Source: Anodontia alba (lineage: Eukaryota; Mollusca; Bivalvia; Lucinida; Lucinidae). Taken from it: DNA of 64,000 nucleotides. The translations under genes and the position numbers were made by a program. Location of the stretch: contig OZ024828.1 in NCBI GenBank assembly GCA_964016985.1, positions 83,778,308 through 83,842,307 on the forward strand, written 5' to 3'. Shown piece by piece: positions 46,701-58,617 of the stretch. The notes under the pieces were generated by a model. It was given only the letters and a program-made list of their open reading frames with translations, did not search any database and was not told the origin of the DNA. The number at the start of each line of letters is the position of its first letter. The stretch's first letter is position 1.

Positions 46701-49700
46701 AGCAGCAAAAAGTTGTCAATATAGGGATCAAACATGGTTTTTCATGCATTAACATTCGCCAGGTCCCGTGGGAGGTGTTGAAAACCGAGGCCGAAGGCTG
46801 CGGTTTTCAACACCTCCCAAGGGACCTGGCGAATGTTAATGCATTGAAAAACCATGTTGGATCGCTATTATTGCATAAAAACTGAAAATACTTGCTACAT
46901 TTCTCGTTATTTCTTGTACTATTTTGTTTCGCCTTTTCCTGGATGTCTCGCAAACGTTATTTCCACGGACTATGCTTGTTCTAGGGCAGGGCAGTACACA
47001 TCCTGTGACGGCAGCAATTCTGTGGCCCGGTACGAGCACAATGAAAGCTGCGTAGCTGTGCATTAAAAGTGTGTGAATTGCCTTGTTAATACACGGCTTT
47101 TTGCCGGTTAATGCACGGTTCTTAATAATGCGTGACACTGCTTTTTATGCAATAATTGATATGAATTCATCATGAATGGATCATATAACAACTTCAAGTG
47201 AAGTATTTCAATAACACAAGAAAAAAAAAAGAAAAAAAAAATTAACACAATGCTTGGATGCAAATGCTAACCAAATTTCTAAGTCTATGAACTTGACCTT
47301 TGGTCTGCAGCAGCAACATGATGATGTCAGCTGACCTATATCCAGCCAGTAGTAATATTAACTATGGTAAATGTCCTAAAATTTAGAACACCAAAGTGTC
47401 GAACAAAATGACATGTGCAAACAGTGCAGACCCAGTCTGACCAGGGTCTATACTGTCTCCAATTCCACTGCGTATTTTAAGAAACAGCAGCATAAAAAGC
47501 AAAATTTAGGCTTAAACAGTATGGTATAATTTGTTCAAAATTTTAGCAGAGGACTTGTTAAGGAGGAGTATTTGGTGATAATTATGGGATAATTTTTCTT
47601 ATTTCTCCATAAAAACATATGTGGTGGGTACTCATTAGAAGTGCCTCACTGAGGTGCTTCTAATGATTACCCACAACGTATGTTTTTTATGGAGAAATGG
47701 AGAAAATTATCCCAGAATTATCTTCAAATACTCCTCCTTATCATCCTCTGGTTTTAGGACATTAACCGTATGTAGCATAAACTTCAAGATAGGACATTCA
47801 GAAATATAAGCAAAGCAAGCAATGTAAACTTTGATGTAAATATTATATTGCAGTGCAAAAGCTACTCACATTTTTTCAGCAAAAAATATCAGAATATTGT
47901 ATAGTGAATCTGCTAAAGCAGTTAATGAAATGACCCTTAACGAGTTCGTTAAGCTTACGATGCTTTGAACAACTGGGCCCTGAAGTTGGTAATGCTAAAC
48001 ATTGGGCCACTGGACACTTCACAATGCTGGAGATATTCACTAGACAGTTTATTTTCCTGTATAAAAACATATGTTGTGGGTACTCATTAGAAGCGCCTTG
48101 GAGAGGCGCTTCTAATGATTACCCACAACATATTTATCTGTGGAGAAATAAAAAAAATATTAATATTTTTGGTTTGTAAAAAGGATCTTAAATTTAGAGC
48201 TATGGCTAAGAGGTATACATTTAACACTTTACATGCTGGGTAAAAATTTCAGCAAGCAATATTTTGAAAATACTTTTCTTATTGCTCCTAAGGAGACAAT
48301 TTGCATAAAGTGTCAGATCCTATTTTCTAAAAAAAAACATAAGAAATACATGTATCAGTCTGTCATCTGCTTAACTTGCCCATAGCATGGAAAGTGTTAA
48401 TACAGGTATGTTAAAGTAGTGATGTTTACCTAATATAGGCACAAGAACTACAGCTCCATTATCTGTTCCGAAATCACGACTTTCAATACATGGATGAGAG
48501 CTTGGAAACATCACAGAAACAGAGTGATCACTTAACGAGCTACGCTCACTGCACACACTTGAACAGTCATCTTCAGTAGCTATGAAGCCATTCTGGAACC
48601 GTTCTATTACATAGTTCTCTATCACATGTTTAGAGGCTTCGTGTGGATGGTGGAGGAATTCGCGATGCTCAGAGACCTATCACAGGAAAAAGACAGGGAT
48701 TAGCGATTTTTTTTGTGTGTGTGTGTGTTGAGGTTTTACGGCCCAGTCAACCCAATGGGGTCATGTTAAGCACTGTCAGTTTACCTAACCACACGTTTAC
48801 TGGGCAGGTTTAGTCCTCTAAGCGGTTAACCAGTATTGTGCACATTCTTTCGCCAGAAACTGACAACTGCCCTTCTTGAATCAGCGGAAGGGAGAGAATG
48901 ACCGTAGAAAATATTTCACGATCAATCTACACGAAAGAATGTTGCCGACATTGGCGGGGGTTGAACCCGCGACCTCCTGGTCTCCAGTTGGACGGCGCAT
49001 CCAACTGAGCCACCGGTGCTGGCTAAACACACGTTTACTGGGCAGGCTTAGTCCTCTAAGCGGTTAACCAGTATTGTGCACATTCTTTCGCCAGAAACTG
49101 ACAACTGCCCTTCTTGAATCAGCGGAAGGGAGAGAATGACTGTAGAAAATATTTCATGATCAATCTCCACTAAGAATGTTGCCGACCCCGGCGGGGGTTG
49201 AACCCGCAACCTCCTGTCTCCAGTCCGACCAAGGCCGGCCATTAGAGATTTATGATCATCAGTGGAGCAGTAAGGTTTTGACAGATTTAACCCTTAAGGT
49301 GCCATGCACTATTCCTATGAAAAGCCTTATCTTCTCTGAAAAAAAAAAATCAGAATGTCATAACACAATTAAGGTCGAAACGAGCTAGTCAGTTTACCTA
49401 CTTACACTTTTTCTTGGGCAGGACAAATCCTCTAAGCAGTTAACCAGGACTTGTGCACATGCTTTCACCAGTAATTGACAACTACCCTTCTTGAATCACT
49501 GGAACATAGCTACAGATAAGAGGGGGGGATATCCACATAATATTTTTCTTATTTCTCCACGAAAATGAAGTTTTTTAAAAGTAAAACATATTTTAACGAG
49601 TAATACTTAACCTATAGATAATGTGCTATTCTATTCTGTTTTCACACCTTCCACAGAAAAAACGACCTTTCAGTCGTTAATTAAAGTCTTAAACCAGAAG

Positions 49701-52700
49701 GTCCCTTAGGCAGTTACCTGTGTGACGTAACTCTTCCCGCTCAATTGACCACGTGTCAGTTTCTTTTATGTGTAAAACAATAGACACAATTAGGAGAGAT
49801 AAGCGAGGGTGGGCGGAGGGAGATAATTGATTATCTATAGGTTAAGTATTACTCGTTAAAATATGTTTTACTTTTAAAAAACTTCATTTTAACTTCATAA
49901 TACATTAACCTATAGATAATGTGCTAGAATTTGCAGAATAGGAGGGAGGTGCTCTCCTAATTCTAACACCAATAATATCTCACCACTTCTGGTTAAGACT
50001 CAGGAAACTCAAAGGAATCAGATACATTCTAATTCTATATTTAATAGAAAGAATGATCTAGATTCACAAAATAGCATACCTTTAAGGTGTTATGATCTAA
50101 CAACCTTATATATATTAGTAGACTCTAGAGGAAGCCAGTTCTTAAGTCTCAGAGACCTAACATTGGCCCCCCCCCTCTTTTTTTCTTTTTGGGAAACAAC
50201 AATTGGCTTCAAAAAGAAAAGGGAGTCATTGAGACATAACATAAATATTCCATCGCAAAGTAAGCTAGGAATATAGAAAAATTTTGAAAACAAAATTTGT
50301 AAAACAAAAAGCCAAGACCATACACTGTAAGTAGTCTATGTAGGATCTTGAATAAATAAGGAAAAGTCTACTCGGTGGAGTTTCCTATAGATAACTGACA
50401 TATATAGATATTTTGGATAAAATTCTAGATATGTGAAGCTATGTAATTGTAATAGTCTAAGCTATTAGAATTATAAACTAATTAAATTCTGTTAATTGGA
50501 GCGACAGGACAGTTTCCGATGAACAGACACAGACTTAAAATAACCATAATGTGTAATTATTTCCCTTGATCAAATTAAAGAAGGGGAGATAATAAAAGTA
50601 GATGGAGTTAACTTAACTATAACTAAGTTATCCATCAGAAGAAAAAAGGTATAGACAAACATAATGGTTAAAACTATTGCTAGACTAATTGTATTACGAA
50701 TTTTTAGTCAAGCAATAAAATAATACAGAGTTTGCATATAACTGCTGGGAAGAAAAAACAACCTAAACCGTTGATAATTAGTTTTGTCATAGACATATAA
50801 AAGCGTTTGATGTCCTGACAAAAAAATAAAGAATAAACTGTCAACATCATAACTAAAGAGTTTGACAGAGAATAAGAGAGATAAGAATAAGGTTGATCGC
50901 AGCAAACTGTATGACGGTCATAGTTTGGCTAAATCTTACCGTATTGATAAGATTAAACAATAATAAATAAGCTGGATAGAATCTTTCTATACCAGAAGAT
51001 TGCCATGAAAAGTACTCCTGAGTAAATAATCATGGAAATCAAGAAATGTTACAAATCCACTTTGATACTAATCAAAATGTTCATAAAAAGAGAAGGACTC
51101 AGAGAAAAAGTAATAGTGTGATAATCTCTGAAGAAAGATTATACAATAATACTGATTATTAATCTCAAAAAACACTTAATTTAAAAGTTAAGAGATAGTA
51201 TTACTATTCTATACGCATATTTAAGAATAGTAAGAAATATATTAATACTAAATAAAAATTATACTACTGAACAAAATTCCCGCTATAAATCATAGGTTAA
51301 GCGTAACTATTATTTAAGCAAGGAATTATTAAACATATAACTCTCTATAAAATTACTGCCCGGAAATTTTATAGATAAACATTCAATCAAATTTTTTAGA
51401 ATTGAATATTAATAGAATAAAATCTATGTCTGCATAATTGGTAATTCCTGAAATATCAAATTACGTACTCGCAAATGAGTTCAGGAAGAAAATACATATA
51501 TATACTCTCGAGATCTATGTGTAAACCATAGAAAGTAATAATATTATTACCGCGATCCCTGACGGAAGGGTAAAAACATGTATATGAAAGAGATAATAAT
51601 TAATTTAACGTCATATAGGTTTAAGATAAAATTTGTTTAATCTTTAACCAATATGCAGCAACAGTGACTCGATATTCAGTATTCGTACGTAGAAAAAGAG
51701 TACTTAGTCATTAGAATTTTGAATGATTGAAATAGAGATAATGGGATCTAAAAGGATGTATCTCCATGAACTGAATCGAAGGATAATATCCATTCTAAAA
51801 AACTAGGGCTTGTTTTAGGCTTAGTTTAACAAGCGTAGAATTGAATTATTTTCAAGTATTCATGAAGTCGTTATGCTCTGAATACTGAGAAAAATGTTAA
51901 AATATTGTTTAGGAAATAAAAAAGTGACTGTTCCACAATGTTAGCTAGATTTAAACCTGGAACGTAGCGAGAAGGTCAATCTAATTTAAAAGTAAGATGA
52001 GAAAGATAAATAATGAAGATAGATATATAAATATCGGAATAATATATTATCTCCAACAATTATCAAATAATCTGAATGTTTAAAGGCATAAATACTACTC
52101 GAAAGTTTATTTACCGAATGTATAATCGGAGAAAACTTTCAGTATGTTCAAAAACGTATCACAAAAGTAAGATCTGACCAGGAACGTAGGTGCAGCATTT
52201 ACTAAGTTGTGAAGTTAATATAAACATATTTTATATTATAAATTGAAGCAGTGCATTTCAAAATCATCGACATCTTGAAATGACTTATTGTGTGGAAAAA
52301 TAAATAAATATCCAGTTTCGGAAAGATATTTATCTATATATATAGACCATTTTTGATGCGGACTGGAAATCAAGATATTAATCTTTGCATTATTCGCAAA
52401 CTGAACTTGAACTCTTAGCGAGAATTACTATGATCCCTTTAACGAATGTAAACATAAAGGAGGGGTAAAGAGATAATTAAGAGTGTCTTAATTCTTTACC
52501 GGCTCGTATACTAATAATTAAGGATGTTTTCCCTTTTGTCTAAGCCTAGACTATAGATTGATTAATATAATTATAATAATATCTGCTATTATGAGGTAAA
52601 CTCTCGTTAATTAACCTCTAAGCATATATCAAAAATATATATCAACATAATCTAGAGCTTCGGTAAGTTTAGAGGAAGGAAATGATTGACTTTGGCAGTT

Positions 52701-54683
52701 TCTGAATAGTTACAAAGTCAATAAAACAAAATATCAAAAGGAAAGTATTGTATATAAAATCTAATTTAGGCAATAATAATCTGTCACGTACTGAATAATT
52801 AATGCCTTTACTAAATATGTATCCATTGTCAATACCAAAGTGCAAGAAAATTTTGATTGACATGGACTCTAGTTATAAATAAAATATTAGAGGTATAGAG
52901 CTAGTCGAAGCAAAACTATTCCTCAATAAGATAAAGTAGACCTATAATATACGAGGATTAATTGGGTCTAGAATTATAATCATAATAAAATTATTATTCC
53001 AATATGAAGAATCTTCAGCGTAATAGATTCTTACTGAGGCAAAAATATCTGGTATATTGCTATCGTAGTCTTAAATGATCCAGAAGAAAAAATAAAACAG
53101 GCAAAGTAAAGAACGTATCGAATTATATCTATGCCTAAATATAAGATTTTTTTCTTATTTATTATTTTATAGCAGAGTTTAGACAGAGCACGACTGACCT
53201 AGACTCTAATATAATCAATCAAAAGATAGTATAAAATAGAATAATAGCTTATCGGATCAACTATTTTCCATGTAGAAAAGGCAAAAGGAAAATATGTACC
53301 TCAACTAGAATTTTAAATCGTAGTAATCTAGAGAGGTAGCGAATAAATAAATAAACTGTTAATTTATTTATCTGGTTGGTGTAAATTTCCGATACCTTAA
53401 GAATGAAAAATTAATAGAAAGTAGAAAAGATCGATTGCTACTTTCTTGTCAATTTACTCCTTAGATTACATGCTGATTACATATCGGAGCATGTAGAAGA
53501 AAAACAGGGGAAGAAAGAAGAAAATTTTTTATATTTCGTGTATATTTTTCTTCTTATAAATAACGATAGTTTTATAGTTCACCTTTGCCCTAGAGCCGAA
53601 TAAGGTGAATATGTAAGAAGTTAATCTCTTTGTAGCGAATAAAAGAGATATAATTATAGCTGGAAGTATCTTCTACACTTAGTGAATGAATTGCGAATTT
53701 GATCGTAACCGATAATTCTTAATTCATTTTCAATAATAAATATATATATAGAATTTAAGTCAAGTTCAAAAGTGACTGGACAGAATTCAACAATATAAAT
53801 GGCTACTAGGTATTAGAACCCATCGCTGTCATTCAATAACCTATAATCCAAGACTATACATGTCTATAGTGGTTATAAATGAATATATGTTGAGCGAGTA
53901 CTAGTGACTACTACTCGCACACTAGTAGTCCGACACAAAGTCTACGAAACTACTGCCCGGTGGAATTTCGTTAGAATGACCTGGCACTACTCTACAAAGT
54001 GCCTCCCGATGAAATTTTCGTTAGAGCCGGAATTTAACCGCTTTCTAGCGAATTAAAGAGATAAAACATCATTTGAATGACCTGGCACTAGTCTACAAAT
54101 TGCTGTCCGGTAAGAATTTTGTTATAGTCGGAAGTTTAACTCTTTCTAGCGGATAAAAGAGATAAAACATAAGTTAATTTAAAATATTAATGGAATTACA
54201 CACCTATAATAAGTCAATGGAATATTAAAAATTCTAGTCTGATTTGGGAAAGACTGTACAGAATTTTTTTTTATAAAAAGTTATTATGTATTTCACTTAA
54301 TAACCTATATCCATTGACTTAAACGTGAATGGAGCTCTATGAACAATAATAGATTGTTCAGGAATTAGTAATCATTATTTTGACACTAGTTACCCGACAC
54401 AATGACCGGACACTAATATTCGTAACTGTTGCCCGGTAAAGTTACAAGTAATTTGACAAATTGATCGGATAGTAGTATTCGTAACTCTAGTCCGATGAAA
54501 AAGGGAGATTATATATGAAAACTGAGCGGGCACAAGTATTCGAAACTTTTTCCCGAAGATAATTAATTATTAGGCAAAAATTGACCAGACACTTTCTGTA
54601 AAAGTTTGCCTGGTGAAAAAACAGAAATAATATAATAATATGACCGGGTATAAGTATCAGAAATATTACTGATACTTTGCCCA

Positions 54684-54721
<38 letters not shown>

Positions 54722-57700
54722 ATTAGACATAATGACCGGGAGTTAGTATACGTGACTATTTTGTCCGGTGAAATATGTCAGAAACTAAGTCTTTCCAGAA
54801 AATAATTAAATTATTGACTGGAGACTAGTTGACTGGTGCCTGGTTGATCGGTGACTGGTGACTGGGTGACTGGTGACTGGTGACTGGGTGACTGGTGACT
54901 GGTGCCTGGTTGACTGGCACCTGGATGACTGGTGACTGGTCCCTGGTTGACTGGCACCTGATTGACTGGTGACTGGTGAAGCTGATTGACTGGTGCCTGG
55001 TTGACTGGTGACTGGTGACTGGATGACTGGTGACTGGTGACTGGTGGACTTAGACTTTATAGGATACTAAGTACCCAAAGATGCCACCTTGATGGGTCTT
55101 ACCCTGGCAGTATAGCCATATGGGGTGGGGCTCCCATCAGTAAAGAATTGTCTTATAACCCATCAAGGGTTGACAAGTTCTTTACAATCAGCTTCTCCAC
55201 CATGAGAATCTTTAGCCAACTGAAGATCTCTGCAAACAAAAGTCCAGGAAAAACATATCGTAATTGCTGAATAACCTGGAACGAAAAGAACAAAAATATT
55301 CTGCATATATAAACATGACTATCGAACCGATCGCGCACGAGCGTTGTGCCGAATAGCGAGAGTCGCCAAAACGCATGTGGAAAAAGACCAGTCAAAAATA
55401 CATGAAATCGAAAATTGAAAATTTTAAATAATAACACAGAAAGTGAAAGGAGTGATAAATAAACAAAAGAAACACAAGGATACATAAATTTATCCGTGAG
55501 GAAAGAAATAATCCAAATTTCTATCACAGGTAAATAATCCTTGTTGAATTTCTTTGTCCACAGAAAAGAAACTGACATGTGGTCAATTGAGCGGGAAGAG
55601 TTACGTCACACAGGTAACTGCCTAAGGGACCTTCTGGTTTAAGACTTTAATTAACGACTGAAAGGTCGTTTTTTCTGTGGAAGGTGTGAAAACAGAATAG
55701 AATAGCACATTATCTATAGGTTAATGTATTATGAAGTTAAAACATACACTGTGGGTACTCATTAGAAGCGCCTCACCGAGGCGCTTCTAATGAGTACCCA
55801 CAACATATGTTTTCGTGGAGAAATAAGAAAGATATGAGCATTTTTGGGATGAAAAAAAGGGCCTTATCTGTTGCTATGGTGGAAGGGGGAGAATGATCAT
55901 AGACATTATCTAATGATCAGTTAACAAAAGTTATGTAGCCAAGGAGGGATTTGAACCTGATGCTGTTGTAATTAGAGCTTTATATTAAGTTTAAGGGTTC
56001 AGTTTGAGCTGAGTTGAAGTGTTACAGCCCAGTGAATACTGTTAAGGTCATGTTGAACCAGTCAGTTGACCTGCTCAAACTTTTCCTGGGCAGACTGAGT
56101 CCTCTAAGCAGGTAACAAGTGCTTGTGCACATACTTTCTACAGTAACTGAACCAGCAGAAGGGGACAATGTCCATGGGAACGATTTCATGATCAACCTCC
56201 ATGAGATTTATGAGTTTCATGAGTGACTGAAATAAAATTTAGGCGTTATAAATTTAGGACATTTACTGTTGCATCACGAAAACACGCCTATATAATATTG
56301 ACCCCCTTAAACCCCATTTTTATATACATGTAGTAAAAATGGGGTTTACAGGGGTATACATTATTTTTCTTATTTCTGCTCAAAACATAGATTGTGGGTA
56401 CTCATTAGAACCGCCTTACCAAGGCAGTTCTAACGGCTACCCACAATCTATGTTTTGAGCAGACATATGAAAAATATCAGAGATTTTTATCTGAAATTTT
56501 TCAGTTTTTGGAGGTGAAATTTTCTATATATTTGAATAGGCGTGTTTTCGTAATGGTACCTGTTTGATAGTTTCACTAAGCACTATTCCCTCTGAGTCAC
56601 CAAGTTCAGGAAAGCCTTTGAGGATCCAGTTGTGGAGTCTCCTGGCAAAGTCAAGCTCATCCACCACACCCGCCCAGCTTATAATACAATCTAGCACCAG
56701 AATCTAAAAAAGACAAGTTCATAACCAGAGTCTTGTTGAGGAGGAGTATTTGGCGATAATTCTGAGATAATTTTCCTCATTTCTCTATAAAGCATATGAA
56801 GTGGGTATAAATTAGAAGTGCCTCATCTTGCGTATATTCATATATTTTCATGACCAAAAAAAAACATTTATTTCACAGTCAGTCTGTAAGTTCTTCCCAA
56901 TGTCTTTGAGAGCATTTATGTAAAGTATTTTTAGCATCAAAATGCCTTTTTAATTAATTTTACAATGAATATAATTACCAAACAGGTTAGGGAAATTTCA
57001 GCTTGGAATAAAATACTGGTAATAAGTGAGGTTCCTACCATTTCTGCTTTATCCAAAGTATCTCAGGTATCAACCTTTAACTCTGTAAACCTGCCAATAA
57101 CTGTCAATCAAACTATCTCGAATGATTCTGATAAGATGCCAAATAACAGAGAAACAAGGAAAATATACATGTACTTATCTTGACGTACATACCTCCCATA
57201 CGCAGCTCCACATTTCTAGATTAGATGTTAATCACGAAACCATACCTATATAATTTTGACCCCCGTAAACCCAACTTTTTTATAATAAAACTGGGTTTTA
57301 CAGGGGTATACATTATTTTTCTTATTTCTGCTCAAAAACATAGATTGTGGGTACTCCTTAGATTTGTCTCACCAAGAACTGTCTCATCTTGGTGAGACAG
57401 TTCTAACGAGTACACACAATCTATGTTTTGAGCAGAAAAATGATAAATATCAGAGTTTTTCATCTGAAAATTTTTTGGAGGCGAAATTTTCTATATATTT
57501 GAGTAGGTGTGTTTTTGTAATGTTAATTCTTTTCAACCATAAAATATTGATTTTTGGGTCCATAGTTTACAAACGAGCCTAAGACTACATACACCAAAAT
57601 TTCCTTAAGTAGTTGTCCACGAGATTTTCACTGACCACTGAAATCAAACTGCGCATTTGTACGAAATCCAGGTAACGGTTATTTACAGCCGTGCTATTCT

Positions 57701-58570
57701 TGTAGCTGTAATGTCAGAGTGTCGTGTAGTGGTTATCTGTGGCCTCGGTGGCTCAGTTGGATGCGCCGTCTGACTGGAGACCAGGAGGTCGCGGGTTCAA
57801 CCCCCGCCGAGGTCGGCAACATTCTTTCGTGGAGACTGATCATGAAATATTTTCTAAGGTCATTCTCTCCCTTCCGCTGATTCAAGAAGGGCAGTTGTCA
57901 GTTTCTGGCGAAGGAATGTGCACAATACTGGTTAACCGCTTAGAGGACTAAGCCTGCCCAGTAAACTTGTGGTTAGGTAAACTGACCGCGCTCGACATGA
58001 CCCGATTGGGTTGACTGGGCCGTAAAACCTCAACACAAAGAACGAAAAGTGGTTATCTGTAAAATCTGGACTGTGACATTGGCAAACAGTGCAGACCCAG
58101 ATCAGATGCCGCATTTTGCGGCATCTGATCAGGGCCTGCACTGTTTGCTTAAATAAAGAGAAGTTAAGGGTTCAATTAAAGTATAAGTTCCTGTTAAGGA
58201 CCATTTTCCCAACCTATACTCAGAGACAACTGAACATTCAGCACTGTCAGTGCTTTGATTTTTCTTCTGTTTCCAAGAAAATGTATATTGTGGGTACTAT
58301 CTGGAATTTCATCGCAGAGGCAATGCCAATGTGTACCCACAACATACATGTATGTTGTTTTTTTTTGTTTTGTTTTTTTGGGATAAATAAGGAAAATATT
58401 TATTAGGATACTCATTTTAATCCTTAAAGTACTAATTACAAATGCAACAGGAAACATTTTGATTTTCTATAGAAAATAAGTATCAACATAACATGTGAAT
58501 TGTTTGCTTGGTAAACGATCAAGCAGACAATTCACATAAAATGTCAAGACTTACTTTCTATAAAAAAAAA

Positions 58571-58617
<47 letters not shown>

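Larger units (their letters stand above)
49887..55742. mobile_element. 5.86-kb AT-rich element with perfect 40-bp TIRs
   Basis: 49887-49926 and 55703-55742 are exact inverted copies (TTTTAACTTCATAATAC ... ATGTGCTA). With the fold-back element it splits one palindromic MITE: CTTATTTCTCCACGAAAA on the left (49546-49565) continues as CATACACTGTGGGTACTC on the right (55743). The interior has no ORF of recognisable type. From left to right: AT-rich A-skewed sequence, CCGG-boxed stem-loops, a T-tract (54688-54717), the minisatellite, then a right block shared with 14350-15061. AAAA on both sides could be a 4-bp target duplication. Confidence 0.85.

Noticed and set aside
46836..47138. 100-codon minus-strand ORF
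   Set aside because: Overlaps a long hairpin and an inverted-repeat pair. No domain or splice context; the host gene's exons lie elsewhere.
55153..55578. 141-codon minus-strand ORF rich in Phe, Leu and Ser in the large TIR element
   Set aside because: The homologous block at 14560-14900 does not preserve the frame, and the hydrophobic composition is what the reverse strand of A-rich DNA gives.
57741..57830. tRNA gene
   Set aside because: A and B boxes are present, but the sequence continues into the SINE-1 body with a 13-bp target duplication around the whole; the same holds at 3340-3411, 45790-45861 and 48950-49021.
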